Shown here one piece after another: positions 7,407 through 13,290 of a stretch of DNA of 13,290 nucleotides. Source of the DNA: Erythrobacter sp. (lineage in GTDB: Bacteria > Pseudomonadota > Alphaproteobacteria > Sphingomonadales > Sphingomonadaceae); NCBI GenBank assembly GCA_013214365.1, contig JABSPI010000021.1:1-13290 (forward strand). Direction: 5' to 3'. The first letter of the stretch is position 1, and each line of letters opens with the position of its first letter. Position numbers and translations under genes: made by a program. The notes beneath the pieces are model-generated. The model was given only the letters and a program-made list of their open reading frames with translations. It did not search any database and was not told the DNA's origin.

Positions 7407-8413
7407 AGCTCGCAACGCTCAACAACGGCACACGTGACGGCCAATTGGTGGTGGTCTCGAAAGACCTCACGCGCTGCTGTGCAGCCGGCTATATCGCCCC
7501 CACTTTGCAATATGCGCTCGACAATTGGGAGCGTGTCGCACCCGAGCTTGAAGTGCTGGCGCGCGATGTCGAACACGAAGCGGTGCCCTGCGAACGGTTC
7601 CACGAACGCCAAGCGCACTCCCCCCTGCCCCGTGCCTATCAATGGGCCGATGGCAGCGCCTATATCAACCATGTCGAATTGGTCCGACAGGCGCGCAATG
7701 CCGAAGTTCCGGAAAGCTTTTACCACGACCCGCTGATGTATCAGGGCGGATCGGACAGCTTCCTGCCGCCGCGCGCGGATATTCCGCTGGGCGACACGGC
7801 CTGGGGCTGCGACATGGAGGGCGAAATTGCGGTCATCACCGACGATGTGCCCATGGGTGTGTCGGATGCCGACGCGGCCGATCACATCAAACTGGTGATG
7901 CTGGTCAATGATGTCTCGCTGCGCGGGTTGATCCCGGGCGAATTGGCCAAGGGTTTTGGTTTCTTCCAATCCAAACCGGCCAGCGCCTTTTCACCGGTCG
8001 CGGTGACGCCCGATGAATTGGGCGATGCGTGGAAAGACAGCCTGATCCATCGCCCGCTTATGGTGGATTATAATGGCGAACCCTTTGGCCGCGCCGATGT
8101 CGGTGTCGATGCCACGTTCAACATGGCGCAATTGGTCGCGCATGCCGCCAAAACACGCGCGCTGTGCGCCGGATCGATCATCGGATCGGGCACGATCAGC
8201 AATAAAGGCGCAGATGGCGGCCCGGGCAAGCCGGTTGCCGAAGGCGGCCTTGGCTATTCCTGCATCGCCGAAATCCGCATGATCGAGACGATCCGCGATG
8301 GCCAACCCTCGACCCGGTTTATGGCGCCAGGTGACACCGTGAAAGTCGAGATGCGCGATGATGACAACCACTCGATCTTCGGCGCGATCGAACAAACGGT
8401 GGTTGAAGCCTAA
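7403..8413 (+). CDS. Fumarylacetoacetate hydrolase family protein, likely fumarylacetoacetase
   Basis: A 336-residue metal-dependent FAH-fold hydrolase. Next to maiA its likely reaction is cleavage of fumarylacetoacetate to fumarate and acetoacetate. Expected metal ligands are visible: Asp109 in YHDPLMYQGGSD, Glu139 and Glu141 in WGCDMEGEIAVI, and Asp170 in MLVNDVSLRG. The C-terminal half carries FGRADVGVDATFNMAQLVAHAAKTR and IIGSGTISNKG, typical of the fold. Length fits the shorter bacterial group, not the ~420-residue eukaryotic-type FAH. The catalytic His of mammalian FAH, seven residues after the first Asp ligand, has no evident equivalent, so the mechanism or substrate may differ. The start overlaps the maiA stop (ATGA), with GAGG 8 bases before it. 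The stop codon overlaps that of the convergent proX-like gene. A fumarylpyruvate hydrolase role remains possible. Confidence 0.88.
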   Translation: MKLATLNNGTRDGQLVVVSKDLTRCCAAGYIAPTLQYALDNWERVAPELEVLARDVEHEAVPCERFHERQAHSPLPRAYQWADGSAYINHVELVRQARNAEVPESFYHDPLMYQGGSDSFLPPRADIPLGDTAWGCDMEGEIAVITDDVPMGVSDADAADHIKLVMLVNDVSLRGLIPGELAKGFGFFQSKPASAFSPVAVTPDELGDAWKDSLIHRPLMVDYNGEPFGRADVGVDATFNMAQLVAHAAKTRALCAGSIIGSGTISNKGADGGPGKPVAEGGLGYSCIAEIRMIETIRDGQPSTRFMAPGDTVKVEMRDDDNHSIFGAIEQTVVEA

Positions 8414-8904
8414 AGCTTGGGCAAATCCACAATCTGCGGCTCGTGCCCCCAAATTTGCGCGAGCCGCAGGATATCTGTGCCCGCCAAAACCAATGTCGCG
8501 GTGTTGCGCAAAGGGTGAACGCCCACCGGTTTGTCCACCGCAAGCGCATGGTCGAGCACAAGAGCTATTGATCCGGGCTGCGCGTTGATCATGCCGAGCG
8601 GGGTCACCGATCCCGGTGTCACCCCGATCAAATCCCCCATCGCATCGGCTTTGCCAAAACTAAGCCGGCGCGACCCGATCAAGGGGTGCACCCGCTTCAA
8701 ATCAATCCGCGCCTCGGCTGGGACTGTGAGGAGAAAGAACGCGCCCTTTGCATCTTTCAAAAACAGGTTCTTGGTGTGCAGGCATCGGATATCGGTCTTG
8801 ATCGCGCGGCTTTCCTCCACCGTAAACACCGCCTGATGCTCGTATATGTCATGCGCGATTTTGTATTCGCGCAAATCGGCCATCAACCCCGCTTCGCCGC
8901 GCAT
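8410..8904 (-). CDS. Prolyl-tRNA synthetase-associated domain protein (ProXp-ala/PrdX), Ala-tRNA(Pro) deacylase
   Basis: A 164-residue YbaK/INS-superfamily trans-editing enzyme that hydrolyses mischarged aminoacyl-tRNA in the cytoplasm. The pattern YEHQAVFTVEES (21-32), CLHTKNLFLKDAKGAFFLL (41-59, with catalytic Lys45), GVTPGSVTPLGMINA (94-108) and VGVHPLRNTATLVL (127-140) matches the PrdX/ProXp-ala subgroup, which clears Ala-tRNA(Pro), rather than the Cys-specific YbaK. Start at 8904 is preferred: GAGGG (8916-8912 on the minus strand) is 7 bases upstream, the length fits the family, and the longer frame to 8982 would run into the cupin gene. The site overlaps the cupin stop, so the two are coupled. 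Its own stop overlaps the fah stop on the other strand. Confidence 0.92.
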   Translation of the reverse strand: MRGEAGLMADLREYKIAHDIYEHQAVFTVEESRAIKTDIRCLHTKNLFLKDAKGAFFLLTVPAEARIDLKRVHPLIGSRRLSFGKADAMGDLIGVTPGSVTPLGMINAQPGSIALVLDHALAVDKPVGVHPLRNTATLVLAGTDILRLAQIWGHEPQIVDLPKL

Positions 8905-8914
8905 CAATCCGCCC

Positions 8915-9301
8915 TCAAACCTTGAGTTCAACCGGGACAAATGCGGTCGCCTCGTCCCCGGTATTGGGCGTGCCATCTGCATCCATGACCAACAATTTCA
9001 CCTCGCCGCGGCGCGCACAAGGTCGATGCTCCACCCCTTTGGGCACAACAATTAGATCGCCGGCGCGCATGGCCTCGGTCCGGTCGCGAAATTCCATGTC
9101 GAGTTCCCCCTCAATGACGAGGAAAAGCTCATCGCTGTCCGCATGGCTGTGCCAATGAAACTCGCCCTCCACTTTGGCCAGACGCACCTCATTGCCATTA
9201 TACCGCGCGGCCAGACGCGGCGCCCAATGGTCGGAAAAGCTGTCAAAAGCTTGATCAAGAACGGTTTTGCGCGGCGCTGGGGAAGTGGCGGAAATGGTCA
9301 T
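8915..9301 (-). CDS. Small single-domain cupin protein
   Basis: A 128-residue beta-barrel protein with the conserved metal-binding cupin motifs. Motif 1 is HWHSHADSDELFLVIEGEL with His51, His53 and Glu58, and motif 2 is GDLIVVPKGVEHRP with His92. Such small cupins bind a divalent metal and act as isomerases, dioxygenases or binding proteins. The family alone does not give the substrate. The ATG at 9301 has GGAG 7 bases upstream on the minus strand. The frame continues further upstream to 9442, but that extension is Cys/Arg/Trp-rich and unlike protein-coding sequence. The proX-like gene starts 10 bases after the stop, giving a two-gene operon divergent from the aldehyde dehydrogenase. Confidence 0.9.
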   Translation of the reverse strand: MTISATSPAPRKTVLDQAFDSFSDHWAPRLAARYNGNEVRLAKVEGEFHWHSHADSDELFLVIEGELDMEFRDRTEAMRAGDLIVVPKGVEHRPCARRGEVKLLVMDADGTPNTGDEATAFVPVELKV

Positions 9302-9451
9302 GGGTAAGCTCCAAAGTTGCCGCAAAACTATGCCACCCAAACACACAGCACAAGCCAATCTGCACCGCACGCAGCGCCAACCGACACACCCAAGGCATAG
9401 CCACCTCACACAGCGCTTTTGCACGCCGCGAAATCTGCGCACAGTGTAGAG

Positions 9452-9465
9452 GTTTCAATTGAAAC
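9452..9465. promoter_or_regulatory. 14-bp perfect palindrome in the cupin/aldehyde-dehydrogenase divergent region
   Basis: GTTTCAATTGAAAC is a perfect palindrome 53 bases before the aldehyde dehydrogenase ATG and 150 bases before the cupin ATG. Its size and AT-rich centre resemble operators of MarR- or similar dimeric winged-helix regulators, but the regulator is not in the window. A looser AATGG-GT-CCATT element follows at 9474-9485. Promoter boxes could not be placed with confidence. Confidence 0.5.
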
Positions 9466-9518
9466 AAGCGGCCAATGGGTCCATTCAAGCGACCTGATTT
9501 ACCTACCGGAGAGTTTTC

Positions 9519-10982
9519 ATGACCGCCTACCCCCAAGTCAAAATGCTGATCGCTGGCCAATGGGTTGCCGAAGGTGGCGGGGATGAGAACGGGACATCCA
9601 TGGCGATCGTCAATCCGGCCACCGAACAAACCATCGGCAGCGCGCCCAAAGTGTCACGCGAACAATTGGACGCAGCGCTCAATGCCGCGGATGCCGCCTT
9701 TCCCATGTGGAGCGCAACCCCGGCGATCGAACGCTATCGCATTATTCGCCGCGCCGCGGACCTCCTGCGTGAACGCGCCCAAGGCATTGCACGGGTCATC
9801 ACTCTGGAAATGGGCAAGCCCCATGCGCAAGCTTTGGGCGAGACCACCGGTGCTGCTGATTTGATCGATTTTCTGGCCGAAGAGGCCAAACGTCAAGGCG
9901 GGCGGCTGGTCCCCACGCGCAGCGCCGCGATCCTTGAACAACGCGTGACACAGGAACCGGTTGGCCCGGCGATTTTGCTCACCCCGTGGAATTTCCCGAT
10001 CAATCTGCCCGCGAAAAAGATTGCCGGCGCGCTCGCCGCCGGATGCAGCGCGATCCTGAAACCGGCCGAAACCACCCCGGCGAGCGCGCAAATGCTGGTC
10101 GAATGCTTTGTCGATGCCGGATTGCCCGATGGGGTTTTGAACCTTGTCTTTGGTGACCCGGCGATGATTTCAGAACATCTCATCGCCTCCCCGGTCAGCC
10201 GCAAAGTCAGCTTCACCGGATCAACCGCAGTGGGCAAACATCTGGGCGCGCTGGCTGCGCAAGGAATGAAACGCTTCACTCCGGAATTGGGCGGTCATGC
10301 CCCGGTGGTCATAGGCGAAAGCGCGGATTTCGACCGCACCATTGCGGCCTGCGCTGCGACCAAGTTTCGCAATGCGGGGCAAATCTGTGTCTCGCCCACG
10401 CGCTTTTTGGTGGCGCGTTCAATTTTTGACAAATTCGTCGCCGAATTCGCCAGCCGCTCACAAGCCATCAAGATCGGCGATGCAAGCGCCGATGACAGCG
10501 TCGAAATGGGCCCGCTTGCCCATGCGGGGCGGGTGTCCGCAATGGAAGATTTGATGGCATCCATGGGGGATGGTGCGGGCGAGATTGTCGCGGGCGGATC
10601 CGCGATTGCCGGGCCGGGCCATTTCTTCCAGCCGACCGTGATTGCCGCCCCCTCACCCGGCAGCAAGCTCATGAACGAGGAGCCGTTTGGCCCCGTCGCA
10701 GGCATCGTGCCCTATGACGACATTGCCGATGCGGTAAAAATTGCCAATTCGCTGCGCTACGGTCTGGCCGCGTACGCCTTCACCAGCAATCTCGATGAGA
10801 GCCATTATCTTGGCAAAACGCTGCGCGCTGGGATGGTGGCGATCAACCACTTCGGTGTGGGTTCGCCTGAAACGCCGTTCGGGGGTATCGGCGATAGCGG
10901 GTTTGGTTCGGAAAGCGGTGTCGAAGGTTATCTGGGTTACACCGAGACGAAATTGGTCACGGTCGCCAAATCTGCGCCGTAA
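9519..10982 (+). CDS. gabD: NAD(P)-dependent aldehyde dehydrogenase, succinate-semialdehyde dehydrogenase type
   Basis: A 487-residue soluble dehydrogenase oxidising an aldehyde to the acid, most likely succinate semialdehyde to succinate (GABA/4-hydroxybutyrate breakdown). The ALDH landmarks are complete: LLTPWNFPINLPAKKI with Asn158, KPAE with Lys181, FTGSTAVGK (232-240) at the cofactor site, PELGGHAP with general base Glu256, and NAGQICVSPTRF with nucleophile Cys290. EEPFGPVAG and the terminal PETPFGGIGDSGFGSESGVEGYLGYTETK suit the GabD group. GGAGAG at 9508-9513 supports the ATG at 9519. No GABA transaminase or other pathway gene is adjacent, so substrate specificity is an inference. Other short-chain semialdehydes are possible. 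It appears to be a single-gene transcript. Confidence 0.88.
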   Translation: MTAYPQVKMLIAGQWVAEGGGDENGTSMAIVNPATEQTIGSAPKVSREQLDAALNAADAAFPMWSATPAIERYRIIRRAADLLRERAQGIARVITLEMGKPHAQALGETTGAADLIDFLAEEAKRQGGRLVPTRSAAILEQRVTQEPVGPAILLTPWNFPINLPAKKIAGALAAGCSAILKPAETTPASAQMLVECFVDAGLPDGVLNLVFGDPAMISEHLIASPVSRKVSFTGSTAVGKHLGALAAQGMKRFTPELGGHAPVVIGESADFDRTIAACAATKFRNAGQICVSPTRFLVARSIFDKFVAEFASRSQAIKIGDASADDSVEMGPLAHAGRVSAMEDLMASMGDGAGEIVAGGSAIAGPGHFFQPTVIAAPSPGSKLMNEEPFGPVAGIVPYDDIADAVKIANSLRYGLAAYAFTSNLDESHYLGKTLRAGMVAINHFGVGSPETPFGGIGDSGFGSESGVEGYLGYTETKLVTVAKSAP

Positions 10983-11364
10983 GCGTTGGGTGTCAGAGCG
11001 GCTGGGCGTGCAATTTGCGGGCGGCCCGCATCAAACCCTTGGCAGCAAACGGAAGAAGGCCCGAGCCAGCTTGTTTTTGCGGGGCATCGGACGGATCCGT
11101 CCGTAGCGCGCCCGGCGAGAATGTTCATCGCCAAAACAAACTGTCCGACCCATTGCGTCTGGCCCGGACGAAACGAATGTTGGTTTTTCCATTTGGTGCG
11201 TCCCCGATTCGCTTTTTTAATTTGACAAATTAGTAACACCAAATCTGTGGAAAAAAGAGTCCAAATTGGACTAAACCCAAAATTAATTGTGCATCGCATC
11301 ATTTGGAGCGACATTTTAGTGCGCCCAACGGCACTGCCACACCTCTTTCCATGCGCAAGATGGA
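10983..11364. other. 382-bp gap between convergent genes, no credible CDS
   Basis: No frame here gives a recognisable protein. The longest candidates are short, antisense or poor in codon bias. The left half is GC-rich with two palindromes: TGCGGGC-G-GCCCGCA at 11016-11030 and the perfect CGGACGGATCCGTCCG at 11088-11103. The right half drops sharply in GC, to 23 of 80 bases in 11211-11290. It holds TAATTTG-A-CAAATTA (11218-11232), AGTCCAA-A-TTGGACT (11258-11272) and a T6 run at 11213-11218. Both flanking genes end here, so terminators are expected, but no canonical stem plus T-tract was found. The T6 run follows only weak stems (for example CGAAT/ATTCG, 11174-11211). Confidence 0.6.
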
Positions 11365-12528
11365 TTACGGCAGCCGCCGAACACCCGCCTCGCGCACCGC
11401 ATCCAGAGTGGGATAACCATTGACCGCCATCAGCAAGTCGGCCTCAGCTAAAATCGATCGCAGCACGAAGGCCGCCCCCTTGTCCCCGCCAATTGCCAAG
11501 CCATAGGTGTAAGGCCGCCCCACCCCGACCGCGGTGGCTCCCATAGCCAGAGCCTTGACGGCGTCGGTGCCCGAGCGAACCCCGCTGTCAAACAGGACCG
11601 GGACATCGCCGCTCGCCTCGACCACATCGCCGAGCAAATCGATCGTTGCAATGCCGCCATTGGCCTGACGCCCGCCATGATTGGAGCAATAGATCGCATC
11701 TGCACCGTGATCGATCCCGCGTTTTGCGTCATCGGGATGGCAAATCCCCTTGAGCACAATCGGCAAGTCGGTGACCGATTTGAACCATTCCATATCCTCC
11801 CAGGTCAGCACCTGGCCAAAGATCGCCGCAAACAACATGATGGCCGCTTGAGGGTTTTCTTCGGGCGGTTTGTCCAGCATTGAGCGAAACACCGGGTCGG
11901 AGAAATAATTCTGCATCACCTTGCCGCGCAATTGCGGGAAGTTGGAGGCGTTGAGATCGCGCGGTCGCCACCCGGTCAGCCATGTGTCGAGCGTGACCAC
12001 GATGGCCTTGGCGCCGGCGGCCTCGGCGCGCTGTATCAGGCTTTGCGCCAATTCGCGGTTGCGCGGTGTGTAAAGCTGGAAGAAGGCGGGCGTGTCGCCG
12101 CATGCATCCAACACCTGCTCCATCGGATCATTGGATAGGGTGGACACACAAAAAGGCACACCTGTCATCGCCGAGGCGCGCGCGGCCGCCATGTCCCCGT
12201 GGCGATCCTGTGTCGCTTCGCCATTGAGACCGATCGGCGCCATGAACAATGGCGTTGGCAAATCCATGCCGAACAAATTGATCGATAGGTCGCGCTCGGT
12301 GCAATCGACCATCATGCGCGGCACCATGCCCCAATGATGGAACGCGCTGGCATTGCTGTCCTGGGTGTGTTCATCGCCGCAACCGCCGGCGACATAATTG
12401 GTCATCATCTCACCCAGCGCCTCGTGCGCGCGGCGTTCCAGATTGGCAAAATCGACCGGGTAATCGGGCAAAATGCCCTGCAAACCGGCATTGTAGATCT
12501 CGTTCTGCATACCGCCGAAATTGCTCAT
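11365..12528 (-). CDS. FMN-dependent lactate 2-monooxygenase (alpha-hydroxy-acid oxidase family)
   Basis: A 387-residue flavoprotein. Lactate 2-monooxygenase converts L-lactate plus O2 to acetate, CO2 and water. The N-terminus (MSNFGGMQNEIYNAGLQG) and the blocks SYVAGG-like NYVAGGCGDEHTQ, APIGLNGEATQDRHGD, DTWLTGWRPRDLNASNFP and LTWEDMEWFKSVTDLPIVLKG follow the mycobacterial monooxygenase closely. They include the long insertion around residues 195-245 that shorter lactate oxidases lack. Catalytic residues are present: Tyr45, Asp181, Lys260, His284 in YCSNHGGRQ, and Arg287; the FMN-phosphate region DSGVRSG...GVGRPY is intact. AGAGAGGA lies 10 bases upstream of the ATG. It is downstream of the DCC gene on the same strand (87-base gap). 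A different 2-hydroxy acid as substrate is possible. Confidence 0.9.
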   Translation of the reverse strand: MSNFGGMQNEIYNAGLQGILPDYPVDFANLERRAHEALGEMMTNYVAGGCGDEHTQDSNASAFHHWGMVPRMMVDCTERDLSINLFGMDLPTPLFMAPIGLNGEATQDRHGDMAAARASAMTGVPFCVSTLSNDPMEQVLDACGDTPAFFQLYTPRNRELAQSLIQRAEAAGAKAIVVTLDTWLTGWRPRDLNASNFPQLRGKVMQNYFSDPVFRSMLDKPPEENPQAAIMLFAAIFGQVLTWEDMEWFKSVTDLPIVLKGICHPDDAKRGIDHGADAIYCSNHGGRQANGGIATIDLLGDVVEASGDVPVLFDSGVRSGTDAVKALAMGATAVGVGRPYTYGLAIGGDKGAAFVLRSILAEADLLMAVNGYPTLDAVREAGVRRLP

Positions 12529-12542
12529 TATGCGCAGGTCCT

Positions 12543-12573
12543 CTCTTCTCGCATGTGGTTGGAGGAAGAAGAG
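12543..12573 (-). promoter_or_regulatory. 7-bp inverted repeat touching the ribosome site of the lactate monooxygenase
   Basis: On the plus strand the arms are CTCTTCT (12543-12549) and AGAAGAG (12567-12573), separated by 17 bases. In the minus-strand mRNA the downstream arm overlaps the purine-rich ribosome-binding site (12546-12539), so pairing would partly cover it. The stem is short and AU-rich with a large loop, so a regulatory effect is uncertain. The rest of the 87-base spacer holds no gene. Confidence 0.3.
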
Positions 12574-12615
12574 CGCACAAAGCCGCGCCGGGCAAGTCTT
12601 TTCAAAACAGCTCTA

Positions 12616-12993
12616 TTATCGCGCCAGCTTTTGCAATTGGGGGCGCACTTTGAGGAATATGACATAGGCCCGCTCGAGCCCCGCCAACACCCAGCGATTG
12701 CGCGCCATTATCCCCAAAGGGCGCAAAAGCGGTATCGCCCGCCACATGGCCGCAAATGCAGCTGCGCCGCTCACGATCTGGCCGTTTTCCTGACCGTGGA
12801 ATCGAGCCAGCAATTGGGCTTGATCGATCGGGCATGAGGGATCCTCATCCCCCGACACATCGACAAAATTGATCCGCCCAGCTTTGTCGAGCCGTTTCAT
12901 AAAGGCGATCTCGCGCTTGCACAGCGGACATGCGCCATCGAACCAGATCTTCAGATCCTGCGCGTCATTCACCGCTGGCGGGCTATCATCCAT
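12616..12993 (-). CDS. DCC-family (DUF393) thiol-disulfide oxidoreductase-like protein
   Basis: A 125-residue protein of the DCC family, named for its Asp-Cys-Cys motif, here IWFDGACPLCKREI with Asp19, Cys22 and Cys25. The family is predicted to have a thioredoxin-like fold and redox activity, but its physiological role is not settled. Residues 36-48 (KAGRINFVDVSGD), the IVSGAAAFAAMWRAIP segment and the C-terminal VLAGLERAYVIFLKVRP agree with the family, and the length is normal. The ATG at 12993 directly follows a G6 run with almost no spacer, so initiation may be weak. No better in-frame start is apparent. It is transcribed towards the lactate monooxygenase and may share its transcript. Confidence 0.85.
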   Translation of the reverse strand: MDDSPPAVNDAQDLKIWFDGACPLCKREIAFMKRLDKAGRINFVDVSGDEDPSCPIDQAQLLARFHGQENGQIVSGAAAFAAMWRAIPLLRPLGIMARNRWVLAGLERAYVIFLKVRPQLQKLAR

Positions 12994-13087
12994 CCCCCCA
13001 ATGTGCGTGCGATTGAGACGATTTCAAGCGCGGGCGCGGCGCGAATGCCTGGGCTGCGTCGCTACCTTACCTCGAAAGAGCGCAGGA

Positions 13088-13290
13088 TCAGCCTTCCTTG
13101 GCCTCTACATAGGCTTCCAGCTCATCGGCAAGCTGCGACAATTGTGATCCACATCCGTTTGCTATGAGATCCTCGGCCAATTCATCCTGCTTGCGGTGGG
13201 TCTGGGTGAGAGTGGCAAAGCTGAATGTTTTGGTGGTGGGCGCAATTGTCGATGGCACGGCAGAAGCCGCCGCATCATCTGGCGAAGCGC
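13088..13290 (-). CDS. C-terminal end of an unrecognised protein (start beyond the right edge)
   Basis: On the minus strand a frame is open from the right edge to a TGA at 13088-13090, giving 66 residues with no internal stop. It starts with an Ala/Ser/Pro/Thr-rich stretch (ASPDDAAASAVPSTIAPTTK). A charged, probably helical end follows (THRKQDELAEDLIANGCGSQ, then LSQLADELEAYVEAKEG). The change from low-complexity linker to amphipathic helix looks protein-like and codon use fits the neighbours. It would lie upstream of the DCC gene on the same strand (94-base gap). I do not recognise the family. Confidence 0.5.
   Translation of the reverse strand, partial: ASPDDAAASAVPSTIAPTTKTFSFATLTQTHRKQDELAEDLIANGCGSQLSQLADELEAYVEAKEG

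Noticed and set aside
9302..9442. N-terminal extension of the cupin frame
   Set aside because: It is rich in Cys, Arg and Trp with no family match, whereas the ATG at 9301 has a good ribosome site and gives normal cupin length.
11222..11227. TTGACA, an exact -35 box
   Set aside because: No acceptable -10 box follows at 16-18 bases, and no gene lies downstream on that strand.
11246..11254. TGTGGAAAA, one mismatch from a reverse-strand DnaA box
   Set aside because: It is a single isolated near-match with no cluster of boxes and no replication genes nearby, so it does not support an origin.
10937..11314. 125-codon minus-strand frame across the convergent gap
   Set aside because: It overlaps the end of the aldehyde dehydrogenase, has Trp/Cys-rich unfamiliar sequence and crosses the AT-rich island. 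No Shine-Dalgarno or family signature supports it.
11318..11335. AGTGC-N8-GCACT hairpin as a terminator for the lactate monooxygenase
   Set aside because: On the minus-strand transcript it is followed by AAAA rather than U residues, so it is not an intrinsic terminator for that gene.
1..13290. Mobile elements, CRISPR arrays, tRNA/rRNA genes, defence or biosynthetic islands
   Set aside because: I saw no transposase or integrase signatures, no regularly spaced repeats, no tRNA-like cloverleaf sequence and no cluster of unfamiliar genes. The window looks like stable core or housekeeping chromosome.

Overview
The window reads as ordinary chromosomal DNA of a GC-rich alphaproteobacterium. The best guess is Sphingomonadales, probably Erythrobacteraceae-like. 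This rests on overall base composition, codon choice, the gpsA-flippase arrangement, and the general look of the glutaryl-CoA dehydrogenase, VWA/DUF3520 lipoprotein and helix-hairpin-helix proteins. It is an inference, because no rRNA or marker gene is present. I see no mobile element, phage gene, tRNA, rRNA or CRISPR array.

Layout, left to right. (1) Positions 1-2227, plus strand: the C-terminal two thirds of gpsA (glycerol-3-phosphate dehydrogenase), overlapping by 4 bases a polytopic MOP-superfamily polysaccharide/lipid flippase. (2) 2453-4216: a predicted outer-envelope lipoprotein with a von Willebrand A domain (YfbK-like, DUF3520), closed by a strong intrinsic terminator at 4292-4332. 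(3) 4432-4977: a membrane-anchored protein with a Pro/Ala/Glu spacer and a C-terminal helix-hairpin-helix domain. (4) 5089-5445: a single-domain response regulator. (5) 5545-8413: a tightly coupled catabolic operon of gcdH (glutaryl-CoA dehydrogenase), maiA (maleylacetoacetate isomerase) and a fumarylacetoacetate hydrolase, with an 8-bp-arm inverted repeat in its leader. (6) 8410-9301, minus strand: a small operon of a cupin protein and a ProXp-ala/PrdX-type Ala-tRNA(Pro) deacylase, converging on the fah stop codon. (7) 9519-10982, plus strand: an NAD(P)-dependent succinate-semialdehyde-type aldehyde dehydrogenase, divergent from the cupin gene across a region holding a perfect 14-bp palindrome. 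(8) 10983-11364: a 382-bp convergent gap with no believable gene but several palindromes and an 80-bp island of 29% GC. (9) 11365-13290, minus strand: lactate 2-monooxygenase, a DCC (DUF393) thiol-redox-like protein, and the C-terminal end of an unrecognised protein entering from the right edge.

Functionally the window mixes envelope genes (left) with amino-acid/aromatic-acid and short-chain-acid catabolism (centre and right). GcdH feeds lysine/tryptophan-derived glutaryl-CoA to crotonyl-CoA. MaiA and FAH finish the homogentisate (Tyr/Phe) route to fumarate and acetoacetate. The aldehyde dehydrogenase would supply succinate, and the lactate monooxygenase acetate. No clearly new multi-gene system is visible. 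The items most worth a second look are the coupled gcdH-maiA-fah unit with its leader inverted repeat, the palindrome before the aldehyde dehydrogenase, the AT-rich palindromic island, and the membrane-tethered HhH protein.
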